NCBI GenBank assembly: GCA_902774365.1
Contig: CACYHX010000001.1
Location: 108,554 to 172,553 of the forward strand
Length of the DNA stretch: 64,000 nucleotides
Direction: 5' to 3'
From: an uncultured Bacteroidia bacterium
Lineage (GTDB): Bacteria; Bacteroidota; Bacteroidia; Bacteroidales; F082
In this document: in pieces, positions 44,754 through 52,765 of the stretch
Layout: every line of letters starts with the position of its first letter
How positions within the stretch are numbered: position 1 is the stretch's first letter
Position numbers and translations under genes: made by a program
The notes under the pieces: model-generated
The model's database searches: none
What the model was told of the DNA's origin: nothing
The model's input: only the letters and a program-made list of their open reading frames with translations

Positions 44754-45175
44754 GCTTGTATCTCTTTATCCATCAAGGCGATTTTCATGTTGGATTGCGC
44801 CAGTATTTCGTCGCCGCACTTAACAACCGCTTTCACCAAGGTGATGTTGAACATCTCCTCTAACACATCGATGGTGGTCAAAATCTGTTCGCCAACCCGA
44901 GGCATACGGAAAACTTCAAAGTTACTGACGGCTCCTATGACGCCAAGTTTCACGCTATCATTAAGATAACCGATTCGTGCGGCACAAGTTTGGGCGATGT
45001 TTTCCACCAGACCTTCAGCCGAAAGATGGTTTTCTACGATGAAGACATTCTCTTCACGCACTTTCAACAGGGTTGTAGTGATAGTCTCGTCGCACGACAA
45101 CAAACGGTCGATCATCACAAAGGGAGGCCTTTGTGGTAACAGTTCCATCACCGAAACACTCTCTATCGTTTTCAT
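44750..45175 (-). CDS. Second hotdog-fold dehydratase-like protein
   Basis: The protein has 141 residues from the ATG at 45175, whose ATGA overlaps the previous stop. The opening ELLPQRPPFVMIDRLLSCDE is typical of FabZ/ApeP-like dehydratases, but the His of FabZ's HFPG block is not evident, as in ApeP-like partners of aryl-polyene clusters. It probably acts together with the dehydratase encoded at 38489-38866. Confidence 0.7.
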   Translation of the reverse strand: MKTIESVSVMELLPQRPPFVMIDRLLSCDETITTTLLKVREENVFIVENHLSAEGLVENIAQTCAARIGYLNDSVKLGVIGAVSNFEVFRMPRVGEQILTTIDVLEEMFNITLVKAVVKCGDEILAQSNMKIALMDKEIQA

Positions 45176-46065
45176 TGCTTCCAAAAGTCAAAATAGTTGA
45201 ACCACTGCGTGGGATAACGGCGTACGATGGCCTCCAATTGTTCGGCATACCTTTGTGCCAATTGGCTCATCTGTTCACGCTTACTCAAACTCTTATCATG
45301 GTGAAGCTCACGGAGATAGATACGATAATTCCGCAATCCCTCCTTCATCGCAAACACAGATATCACATCCACATCCTTTTGCACCGCCATCGCGAAAGCC
45401 CCCAAGGGGAAACGCGCCGTTTGGCCGAAAAACTGACATTCAGTCGACTTCTGCGAGCCAAAGATACGGTCGGCGGGCATACTCACAATCTCACCGTCGT
45501 CCAAAGCCGTGTTCAGCAAAAACAAATGCGAGAGGTCGTCCCTCACTGGCACCATCCTGACATTGTTTTGCGACCATATCCGTTGACGGTTTTCCATCAC
45601 CGTTTCCGTCTCTCCGCCAAACACCAAAGCATTGTATCTCTTGTGCTTAGGCTTCAATGAATAGCCGACCATTTCGTAGCAGCCCACATGACTACTCACC
45701 ATGACGAAGCCCTTTTCGTGGGTCTCCTTCTCATCGAACACATGCTGTTCGTCCGACACAAAATGGTATTCCTTGCCAGCATACGCCCCGAAACGGTCCA
45801 AGATGACTTGCCCGAAACGGAAATGGTTGGCATATACCTTACAAAACGACTTCAACGGACCGTAACCCATCCTTTCGCGGAAGAAGCGATACATGGCTTG
45901 ATAGCCTTTTCTGCTAAAAAGCATATAGAAAGGCACCACCAAAGCCATCACGCCATAGAGCAACCACAAGGGTAGCACACGAAACATCGCAATAAGCGAG
46001 CGTTGCATCCAAGGCTGTCCGTCGGTCTTCCCCGACCATGCGTTATGTTGTAAGGTATCGGCCAT
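45172..46065 (-). CDS. LpxL/HtrB-family acyltransferase
   Basis: The protein has 297 residues, with an N-terminal membrane helix (about 28-50, LPLWLLYGVMALVVPFYML). The family motif VMVSSHVGCYEMVGYSL (HX4E-type) and later SMPADRIFG and FPLGAFAMA match lipid A acyltransferases. In aryl-polyene clusters an LpxL-like enzyme acylates the lipid part; the same is likely here, but lipid A itself cannot be excluded. It is coupled to the downstream dehydratase by ATGA and lies seven bases after the ACP. Confidence 0.85.
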   Translation of the reverse strand: MADTLQHNAWSGKTDGQPWMQRSLIAMFRVLPLWLLYGVMALVVPFYMLFSRKGYQAMYRFFRERMGYGPLKSFCKVYANHFRFGQVILDRFGAYAGKEYHFVSDEQHVFDEKETHEKGFVMVSSHVGCYEMVGYSLKPKHKRYNALVFGGETETVMENRQRIWSQNNVRMVPVRDDLSHLFLLNTALDDGEIVSMPADRIFGSQKSTECQFFGQTARFPLGAFAMAVQKDVDVISVFAMKEGLRNYRIYLRELHHDKSLSKREQMSQLAQRYAEQLEAIVRRYPTQWFNYFDFWKQ

Positions 46066-46072
46066 CCGAGAC

Positions 46073-46315
46073 TTAGGCTATCTTTTTCTCAATGTAATCG
46101 CAGAAGTCGTTGAAAGTCTTCACTTTGGCCATGTCTTCGGTCTTGATTTTGAAACCGAATTTCTTCTCGACGATGACCACGATGTCGACAAAATCGAGAC
46201 TGTCGATGCCGATGTCTTCCTTCAGACGTGCCTCTGGCTGGATTTTTTCTTCGTCAATCTCAAGGTCCTCGATGAGGAACTCACGGACTTTTTCTTCTAT
46301 TTCTTGTCTGTTCAT
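46073..46315 (-). CDS. Acyl carrier protein (second)
   Basis: The protein has 80 residues with the 4'-phosphopantetheine motif DIGIDSLDFVDIV (Ser39). It is acidic and helical. It lies just before the LpxL-like gene and after an A/T-rich repeat tract, downstream of the methyltransferase. It probably holds the acyl chain for the early elongation or the transfer to the lipid. Confidence 0.9.
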   Translation of the reverse strand: MNRQEIEEKVREFLIEDLEIDEEKIQPEARLKEDIGIDSLDFVDIVVIVEKKFGFKIKTEDMAKVKTFNDFCDYIEKKIA

Positions 46316-46324
46316 ATCTTGGAA

Positions 46325-46400
46325 TTTAAAGATTCAAAAATTCAAAATTTAAAATTCATAATTCTGCATTCATAATTCTGCATTCATAATTCTGCATTCA
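46325..46400. repeat. A/T-rich tract with three 14-bp tandem repeats
   Basis: From 46354 to 46395 the 14-base unit ATTCATAATTCTGC occurs three times exactly, plus a partial fourth reaching the methyltransferase stop. The adjoining bases 46325-46353 hold shorter degenerate units like those at 42577-42634. Confidence 0.9.
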
Positions 46401-47495
46401 TCATTTCTTGCAGACCATAATGCTGTGTCCTTGGCCGAGGTCGTCATGAATCGTCTCCACGACCAATCCGGCTTTTTCGACCAAACGGATCATGTCGTCG
46501 CTGTGATACATTTTGCTGTTTCCATTTGCCATCGCGGTAAAGTAAAGGCTTGTCATCGTGAGGCAGAACGCCGCTGTTTCGAAGCGCTGGCGGTCCCACA
46601 GGGTCTCCATGATATACAGGCGGCTATTGCCATCCATGATCTTGGCGGCGCGGCTTAAAATACTCACTATCTCATCCTCACCAAAACAATCCAAGAACTG
46701 GCTCATCCAGATGATGTCGTAATGCTTATCGGTCGGAAAACTTTTCGAAGCATCCAACAGATTCATGGCATAACCATCGATGCGTTCGGCGCCCGGCTTG
46801 CCTGCAGTGGCTTGTCGCATCATCTCAAGCTGTTGCGGCAAGTCGACGATGGTGACTTGTACATCGTTGTCGTAACCCACGCACTGCAAAGCCCAACGGC
46901 CTGTGTTACCGCCCACGTCGAGCAAGGTCTTTGGTTTGTTGGCAAACACGATTTCCAAGGCTTGCTGGAATGAGTTATCACTATAGAAATGATCGAAGCC
47001 GAACCAGCTTTTCTGCACTTGTGGCGGCAACTCCGAAAGCGCTTCATACAACGTCGGCCATGGCCCGAAATGCTCCAATCCGGCGGGGCGACCTTCTTTA
47101 AGACTCTCTTCCAGATGGAACCAACCTTCGTAGTTCACGTCGTGGTTGAATTCGGTATTCACATCGGTGGCGGGGTCGGTGATAAAGCACCAACCCGTCT
47201 TGCTCAGTGTGTAACGGTCTGTTTCCGTGTCGATAAGCACCGTGCCGATGCACAAGCTCGCCTCCAGCATCACCTTGGCGGCATAGCCACTGATGTTGGC
47301 CTTCTCGGCCACCTCGGCTTCAGTCATGCCGTTGTCGCTGTTGCGCAGCATCTCAAAGATGCCGAACTTCTTCATCAAGCGGCTCACCTGAAACACGATG
47401 GGACCCCACGCAATCCATTCGGCCTTGGCCTGCGCCTCACGGGCAGAAAGATGTTCCTTACTATACGCTTCTTTCAGTTTTGGTGTAAGATGCAT
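46401..47495 (-). CDS. SAM-dependent O-methyltransferase
   Basis: The protein has 364 residues. An N-terminal winged-helix dimerisation domain (RLMKKFGIFEMLRNSDNGMT) is followed by a Rossmann methyltransferase domain with LLDVGGNTGRWALQCVGYD (SAM-binding glycines) and IIWMSQFLDCFGEDEIVSIL. This is the plant/bacterial O-methyltransferase (acetylserotonin/hydroxyneurosporene-like) layout. It would methylate the phenolic head derived from coumarate, or another hydroxyl. It is 22 bases after the secreted small protein gene and ends in the tandem repeat tract. Confidence 0.85.
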   Translation of the reverse strand: MHLTPKLKEAYSKEHLSAREAQAKAEWIAWGPIVFQVSRLMKKFGIFEMLRNSDNGMTEAEVAEKANISGYAAKVMLEASLCIGTVLIDTETDRYTLSKTGWCFITDPATDVNTEFNHDVNYEGWFHLEESLKEGRPAGLEHFGPWPTLYEALSELPPQVQKSWFGFDHFYSDNSFQQALEIVFANKPKTLLDVGGNTGRWALQCVGYDNDVQVTIVDLPQQLEMMRQATAGKPGAERIDGYAMNLLDASKSFPTDKHYDIIWMSQFLDCFGEDEIVSILSRAAKIMDGNSRLYIMETLWDRQRFETAAFCLTMTSLYFTAMANGNSKMYHSDDMIRLVEKAGLVVETIHDDLGQGHSIMVCKK

Positions 47496-47517
47496 GTTGA
47501 TAATAGTTGTTGGTCTA

Positions 47518-48042
47518 TTACTTCAGTTTGGCAATGGCTTGACCCAACTCTCCAAAGGTGTCGTTAAAAGCACGGTCGGTCGTAGGAGCAGAACCACCAT
47601 CAATCTCATCGATGTTAACGACCAGCAGCGTCTCGCCGCTCTTAACGTCTGTAACGGTAAAGGTGCCCCAAACGCGGATGCAGGGACCGGGAATAAAGCC
47701 CATGACATTGATAAATTCGTCTACCTTCGTCACCTTGATAGTAATCTTGTAGGTAGCCTCTTCCTCGTTCTTGACGAATTGCAATTTTTTGTTGCGCTCG
47801 CTGAACTCCTCGATAAAACCATTATAGGCTATGGTTGCCTTTTCGTCAAGATTATTGTATTTCTCGGCCAAAGGCATCTTGTCATCGAAGGTGGCGCCTT
47901 CATCATAAATGACCTCCAAAAAGACCGTTCCTTCAGCGTTTTTGAAGAATTTCTTGTCGCCGTTGACGACTTTTAAGGGGTTTGCTGCGAATGTAGCTAT
48001 GGCAATCATAACTAAGACTGCCGACATAAATAAACGTTTCAT
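47518..48042 (-). CDS. Secreted small protein inside the polyene operon
   Basis: The protein has 174 residues with a signal peptide (MKRLFMSAVLVMIAIATFAA). The mature part is Lys- and Glu-rich, with strand-like segments (YKITIKVTKVDEFINVMGF) and the conserved-looking stretch GTFTVTDVKSGETLLVVNID. No known family was recognised. It stands 30 bases after the FabF-like ketosynthase and 22 before the methyltransferase, in one transcript with them. It could be a periplasmic accessory for the polyene lipid, but no function is proven. Confidence 0.65.
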   Translation of the reverse strand: MKRLFMSAVLVMIAIATFAANPLKVVNGDKKFFKNAEGTVFLEVIYDEGATFDDKMPLAEKYNNLDEKATIAYNGFIEEFSERNKKLQFVKNEEEATYKITIKVTKVDEFINVMGFIPGPCIRVWGTFTVTDVKSGETLLVVNIDEIDGGSAPTTDRAFNDTFGELGQAIAKLK

Positions 48043-48072
48043 GGTGTTAGATTTTAATTGTTTGACTTTAAT

Positions 48073-49293
48073 TTATAAGGTTTTTATCACTAATGCAGAG
48101 TTGGTCCCTCCAAATCCAAAGGAGTTGGAAAGGATGGTTTTCAGGACTTTGGTCGTTGTTGTGTTGACGATATTGAGGCCTTCCGAATACTCATCAGGAT
48201 GCTCAAAGTTGATGTTGGGCGCGATGAAACCGCCTTGCATCATCAGGATGCAATAGACGATCTCGCTGGCACCGGCCATCCAGCACTCGTGACCCGTCAT
48301 CGACTTGGTTGAGGAGATGGGGGTCTGAGTCGGGCCAAAGAGGCGCTTCAGCGCCAAAGCCTCAAACATGTCGCCTTGCGGCGTGGAGGTGGCGTGAGCG
48401 TTCACATAGTCGATGTCTTCGGCCTTCACGCCTGCTTCGTTCATGGCACGGGTCATGGCACGATGGCAACCTTCTTCGCTGGGCTGCGAGATATGACTCT
48501 CGCCGTTGGAAGAGAAGCCATAGCCACACACCTCAGCCAAAATTGTAGCGCCTCGCGCTACAGCATGGTCATAGTCCTCAAGCACCAAGGCCGCCGCACC
48601 GCCGCTGGGCACAAGGCCGTCGCGGTCGCGGTCGAAAGGACGGGAAGCCTTGGTCGGGTCGTCAACACGTGTCGAGAAAGCGCTGATGCCGTCGAAGCTG
48701 CCCATGGAGAGGTAGTTGGTCTCCTGGGCACCGCCACAAAGCACCACGTCCTGCAAGCCGTTGCGGATGAGCAGCGCACCCAAGCCGATGGAATGGGAGC
48801 CGCTGGCGCAGGCCGCGCTGATGGTCATGTTGATGCCTTTCAGGTGGAAGATGGTGGAAAGGTTCATCGTCACCGTCGAGTTCATCGACTGGAAGATGGC
48901 GGCCGAGCCCACCAAAGTGGTGTCTTTTTTCTCCAAGATGGTCTCATGCGAATCGATGACGGCCTTGGCCGACGAGTCGTTGCCAAACAGCACGCCGACT
49001 TCATTCGCCAGCAGATAAGCATCGTCGATACCCGCTTGCTCGAAGGCCTCGCAGGTGGCCATATAGGCGTATTCGCCTTCCTCAGCGAGGTACATACGGA
49101 GCTTACGGTCGAGTTTGCCCTTCAGTTGAGGCTTTTCGACGATACCCGTCAATGGAGAACGATAACCGTATTCTGTGCGCTCCGGTTGGATGCCGATGCC
49201 AGAACGGCCTTCGCGCAATGAGGCAGCAACCTCTTCCTTGTTTTTTCCAAGGCAGGACCAAATGCCCATGCCTGTGATGACGACTCTTCTCAT
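48073..49293 (-). CDS. Beta-ketoacyl-ACP synthase, FabF-like
   Basis: The protein has 406 residues, the full length of a FabF-type enzyme. Catalytic Cys is in TISAACASGSHSIGLG, the two His are in NAHATSTPQGD and STKSMTGHECWM, and the terminal NSFGFGGTNSALVIKTL is typical. It extends the coumaroyl or acyl starter by two carbons per round. The start overlaps the stop of the reductase gene as ATGA. It belongs to the head of the polyene operon. Confidence 0.9.
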   Translation of the reverse strand: MRRVVITGMGIWSCLGKNKEEVAASLREGRSGIGIQPERTEYGYRSPLTGIVEKPQLKGKLDRKLRMYLAEEGEYAYMATCEAFEQAGIDDAYLLANEVGVLFGNDSSAKAVIDSHETILEKKDTTLVGSAAIFQSMNSTVTMNLSTIFHLKGINMTISAACASGSHSIGLGALLIRNGLQDVVLCGGAQETNYLSMGSFDGISAFSTRVDDPTKASRPFDRDRDGLVPSGGAAALVLEDYDHAVARGATILAEVCGYGFSSNGESHISQPSEEGCHRAMTRAMNEAGVKAEDIDYVNAHATSTPQGDMFEALALKRLFGPTQTPISSTKSMTGHECWMAGASEIVYCILMMQGGFIAPNINFEHPDEYSEGLNIVNTTTTKVLKTILSNSFGFGGTNSALVIKTL

Positions 49294-50018
49294 GTATATA
49301 ACCCTCCGTTGATTGAAATGACTTGTCCTGTGATATATGCTGCATCATCGGATGCCAAGAAACTAGTCAAGGCGGCCACTTCCTCGGGCTTGCCGAAGCG
49401 TCCCAACGGGATGAGCTTCTTCAGCTCGGCCTCATCGAGTTCCTTGGTCATGTCGGTGGCGATGAAGCCTGGGGCTATGGCGTTGACCGTCACCTTACGG
49501 GCCGCCACTTCCTGCGCCAAAGCCTTGGTGGCGCCGATGAGGGCGGCCTTGGCAGCGGAATAGTTGGTTTGTCCGGGCAGACCCTTCAGACCCGAAAGCG
49601 AAGCCATGTTGATGATACGACCATTGCGGTGCGTCATCATGTCCTTCAACAGGCGACGTGTGATGTAGAAAAATCCGTTCAGCGTGGTGTCGAGCACCTT
49701 ACTCCACTGCTCTTCCTGCATGAAAATCATAAGGTTGTCTTGACGGATGCCCGCATTGTTGACCAACACAGAGATATAATCGTCGGGATGACTGGCCGAC
49801 CACGATTCCAAGGCCTTGTCGATGGCTTGGGCATCAGATACGTCGAAAGGCAACAGCTCGCCTGTGCCACCCGCTTCTTGCACTTGTCGCAAAGTGTCTT
49901 CGGCGGCTTCTTTGTTCGACTGATAGTTGATGATGACGGACAAACCATCTTTGGCCAGACGCAAGGCGATGGCTTTACCTAAGCCTCGTGAGGCACCGGT
50001 GATGAGTGCGTATTTCAT
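49290..50018 (-). CDS. fabG: 3-oxoacyl-ACP reductase, FabG-like
   Basis: This is a 242-residue short-chain dehydrogenase with the TGASRGLGKAIALRL nucleotide motif, NNAG, the Ser in NMASLSGLKG and the YSAAKAAL Tyr-Lys pair. It reduces beta-ketoacyl-ACP to beta-hydroxyacyl-ACP with NADPH, feeding the dehydratases. It shares one base with the tyrosine ammonia-lyase stop (TAATG). A copy in the cluster does not exclude a separate housekeeping fabG elsewhere. Confidence 0.9.
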   Translation of the reverse strand: MKYALITGASRGLGKAIALRLAKDGLSVIINYQSNKEAAEDTLRQVQEAGGTGELLPFDVSDAQAIDKALESWSASHPDDYISVLVNNAGIRQDNLMIFMQEEQWSKVLDTTLNGFFYITRRLLKDMMTHRNGRIINMASLSGLKGLPGQTNYSAAKAALIGATKALAQEVAARKVTVNAIAPGFIATDMTKELDEAELKKLIPLGRFGKPEEVAALTSFLASDDAAYITGQVISINGGLYT

Positions 50019-51556
50019 TATTTCAATTTCAGAGGATTGGTTTTCAGATAATTCTCAACCGCAGCGATTTCCTTGTAGAACGGCGTGTCTTCGATGAAGA
50101 GCGGGATGATCTCGCGCACCTTGTCGTACATCTTGCGTGAGGTGGGCGCCAACTTGTCGGCAATCTTCAGGCAGTCGGTGGCCTGCGCCAAGGCGATGTA
50201 TTGGATGGCCATTACCTGGAAGCAGTTCTCTACCACCTGCTTGCAGAGCAAGGCGCTGTTGGTGCCCATGCTGACGATGTCCTGGTTGTCGTTGTTGTTG
50301 GGGATGCTATGCACATAGTTGGGCATGGCCAAGGTCTGGCATTCGGCCGTTGTCGAGGTGGCCGTGAACTGGCAAGCTTGCATGCCGTAGTTCAATCCCA
50401 ATGTTCCGAGGTTGAGGAAAGGCGGCAAGATGCCGTTGATGCGGTCGTGGAAGAGGTAGTTCAGCTGGCGTTCTGCCGTCATGCAAAGGCGCACTAAGGC
50501 GATTTTCACCTTGTCTTCCTCCAATGAGATGTAATCGCCGTGGAAGTTGCCACCGTGATACACATATTCCGTCTCGGGGTCGACGATGGGGTTGTCGCAA
50601 GCCGAGTTGAGTTCGTCTTCAAGGATCTGACGGGTATATTTCAATGTGTCGGCGATGGGGCCAAGGATTTGTGGCGTGCAGCGCAACGAATAGTAAGCCT
50701 GCACTTTATGTTCAAACACCTTCACGTCGGAATGGCCGTAGTCATATAGCTCGTGGGCGCGTTTCTTCAGGCATTGCGAACCTGCGGAAAGTTCACGCAG
50801 ACGACGGGCAATCTCTTGCTGACCTTCATGGCGGCGGCATTTGTTCTCGCCTTCCGACATATAGTCGTCAAACGAAGAGGCGATTTCGTTCATCCAAACG
50901 GCGGCCAAGGTAGCCCAGTCGAGCAAAGTCTCGGCGTGGAACTGGTTGACGACGCTGATACCCGTCATCACAGAGGTGCCGTTGGTGATGGAAAGACCCT
51001 CGCGGATGTATATTTTCAGCGGCTTCAAGCCCAACTGTCGCATCACTTCGCCGGCGTTGCGCCATTCCCCTTTGTAGTGCACCTCGCCTTCGCCGATGAG
51101 ACAGAGGGCGATATGGGCCAATTGCACCAAGTCGCCACTGGCACCCACGCTGCCGTGCATGGGGATGAAGGGATAAATCTCGTTATTGATAAACTCCACC
51201 AACAGATTGGCCACATCGGTATGCACGCCGGAGCGGCATTGCAACACCGTTCCCAAGCGGGCTATCATGGCCGACTTCACATAGATGTCGTCCAAAGGCT
51301 CGCCGGCACCTGTAGAGTGGCTACGGATGATATTATATTGTAAATCAGTTAGAAACTTATCGTCAACGCGCCATTGCGCCATGGGACCAAAACCCGTGTT
51401 GATGCCATAGATGACCTTGTCGGAAGAAAACTTTTCCAAAAAACGGTAGCAGGCTTCAACACGATCCATCCATGCCGAAGAAACCTGTATGTTTTCGCCA
51501 GAATATAAAACTTTCTCGACCTCTTCAAGTGTGATTCTGTCATTCAGTGTAATCAT
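50018..51556 (-). CDS. Tyrosine ammonia-lyase, starter enzyme of the polyene cluster
   Basis: The protein has 512 residues from the ATG at 51556; the in-frame ATG at 51589 falls on the -7 promoter element and is not a plausible start. The MIO-forming triad is Ala139-Ser140-Gly141 in GSVGASGDLVQLAH. VIYGINTGFGPMAQ, LQYNIIRSHSTGAG and SIPNNNDNQDIVSMGTNSA match the Flavobacterium johnsoniae tyrosine ammonia-lyase closely. It converts tyrosine to p-coumarate, the aryl starter of polyene and flexirubin pigments. The AAGGAG before the start is an unusually good ribosome site for this phylum. Confidence 0.92.
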   Translation of the reverse strand: MITLNDRITLEEVEKVLYSGENIQVSSAWMDRVEACYRFLEKFSSDKVIYGINTGFGPMAQWRVDDKFLTDLQYNIIRSHSTGAGEPLDDIYVKSAMIARLGTVLQCRSGVHTDVANLLVEFINNEIYPFIPMHGSVGASGDLVQLAHIALCLIGEGEVHYKGEWRNAGEVMRQLGLKPLKIYIREGLSITNGTSVMTGISVVNQFHAETLLDWATLAAVWMNEIASSFDDYMSEGENKCRRHEGQQEIARRLRELSAGSQCLKKRAHELYDYGHSDVKVFEHKVQAYYSLRCTPQILGPIADTLKYTRQILEDELNSACDNPIVDPETEYVYHGGNFHGDYISLEEDKVKIALVRLCMTAERQLNYLFHDRINGILPPFLNLGTLGLNYGMQACQFTATSTTAECQTLAMPNYVHSIPNNNDNQDIVSMGTNSALLCKQVVENCFQVMAIQYIALAQATDCLKIADKLAPTSRKMYDKVREIIPLFIEDTPFYKEIAAVENYLKTNPLKLK

Positions 51557-51586
51557 AGCGATTATTCTCCTTAATGTAATAAAGTG

Positions 51587-51594
51587 CAAAAATA
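51587..51594 (-). promoter_or_regulatory. -7 promoter element for the polyene operon
   Basis: The minus strand reads TATTTTTG 31 bases before the lyase ATG at 51556. No other convincing promoter was seen within the roughly 19-kb operon until 32701-32708. Confidence 0.75.
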
Positions 51595-51708
51595 GGAATT
51601 TTATTTCATCTAGGAATCTCCTATGCGTAAAAGAGACCTATATTTTACTAATTGAGAGCTTTATTCTTATAAAGAACACACTTTTGATTTGGCTAATCAT
51701 TTTTTTCC

Positions 51709-51716
51709 TATCTTTG
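51709..51716 (+). promoter_or_regulatory. -7 promoter element for the lipid kinase-pgk operon
   Basis: TATCTTTG is a perfect TAnnTTTG match 26 bases before the ATG of the kinase gene. Confidence 0.75.
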
Positions 51717-51741
51717 ACCCCAAAATAGACAACTTTGTTTT

Positions 51742-52737
51742 ATGAATGAAGAAAACAAAAAATGGTTGGTCGTCGTCAACCCGAAAGCCTCAGTCGGTAA
51801 ATCCGGAAAGGACTGGCCGATGATAAGACAAATCCTTGTCAATGAGGGTATTGAGTTTGACGATGTGCTGACAGAATATCCCCGACATGCTATTGAAATC
51901 GTCCGCAACGCCATCGTGGAACAAGGCTATCGCAAGTTCATTTCCGTGGGCGGCGATGGCACCAATAACGAGGTCATCAACGGTATTTTCACCCAAGACG
52001 TGGTGCCCACCAACGAAATCACCATGGCCACCATGCCCGTCGGCACGGGCAACGACTGGCGCCGTAACTTCGATATTCCCATGGAATACGACGAGGTGGC
52101 CAAAATCATCAAGGCGGGACACGTCTTTGTGCACGACATCGGCAAACTGACTTATTACAACGATGGTGACACACAAATCCGCTATTTCCTCAACGCCGCC
52201 GGCACAGGCTTGGACGAAATGGTGTGCCATTCCACCAACTTGATGAAAAAACAAGGCAAAGGTGGCACCATCCGTTATTTGATTAGCTTGGTCAAATGCA
52301 TATTGACATACAAAATAACCCATATCCAAATCGAGATTGACGGCAAGCAAGTATTCGACGACGGCATTTTGAGCGTCTCGGTCGGCAACTGTCGCTTCAA
52401 CGGCGGCGGCATGATGACCATGCCCAAAGCCGTTCCCGATGATGGTTTGCTGGACGTGACTGTTATCAAAAAAGTCTCCATCTTCAAGTTTGCAGCCAAC
52501 GTGAAAAACCTTTACGACGGGACTTTCATTAACAAAATCAACGAGGTGCTGACTTTCCGCGGAAAACACATTAGAATAACATCCATTCCGCCACATTCAT
52601 TGATGGTGGAAACAGAAGGCGAAAACCTCAACAACTCTCCTTTCGATTTCGAGATTCTGCCTAAGGCCATCAACATGGTCATCCCAAAGGAACCTGTCAA
52701 AAAAGAAAAGAAAAAGAAGAAACGCTTCAAGAAATGA
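51742..52737 (+). CDS. Diacylglycerol/lipid kinase (YegS/DagK family)
   Basis: The protein has 331 residues. The N-terminal kinase half carries VVVNPKASVGKSGKDW, then SVGGDGTNNEVINGI (the GGDGT ATP-binding motif) and MPVGTGNDWRRN; the second half is beta-rich with SVGNCRFNGGGMMTMPKAVP. The family phosphorylates diacylglycerol or similar lipids on the inner side of the membrane. The basic tail (KKEKKKKKRFKK) is typical for a membrane-bound form. It lies 28 bases before pgk and is likely co-transcribed, though the two reactions are not linked. Confidence 0.9.
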   Translation: MNEENKKWLVVVNPKASVGKSGKDWPMIRQILVNEGIEFDDVLTEYPRHAIEIVRNAIVEQGYRKFISVGGDGTNNEVINGIFTQDVVPTNEITMATMPVGTGNDWRRNFDIPMEYDEVAKIIKAGHVFVHDIGKLTYYNDGDTQIRYFLNAAGTGLDEMVCHSTNLMKKQGKGGTIRYLISLVKCILTYKITHIQIEIDGKQVFDDGILSVSVGNCRFNGGGMMTMPKAVPDDGLLDVTVIKKVSIFKFAANVKNLYDGTFINKINEVLTFRGKHIRITSIPPHSLMVETEGENLNNSPFDFEILPKAINMVIPKEPVKKEKKKKKRFKK

Positions 52738-52765
52738 ACAACTAAACAATTAAACATACATCATC

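Noticed and set aside
51557-51589. Tyrosine ammonia-lyase starting at the ATG at 51589
   Set aside because: The -7 element TATTTTTG covers 51587-51594, so an mRNA from it cannot contain that codon; the ATG at 51556 follows a good ribosome-binding sequence.
29255-51594. Full flexirubin (dialkylresorcinol) cluster
   Set aside because: Genes for the resorcinol part (DarA/DarB type, including a KSIII) are not present in the window, so only an aryl-polyene-type product is supported.
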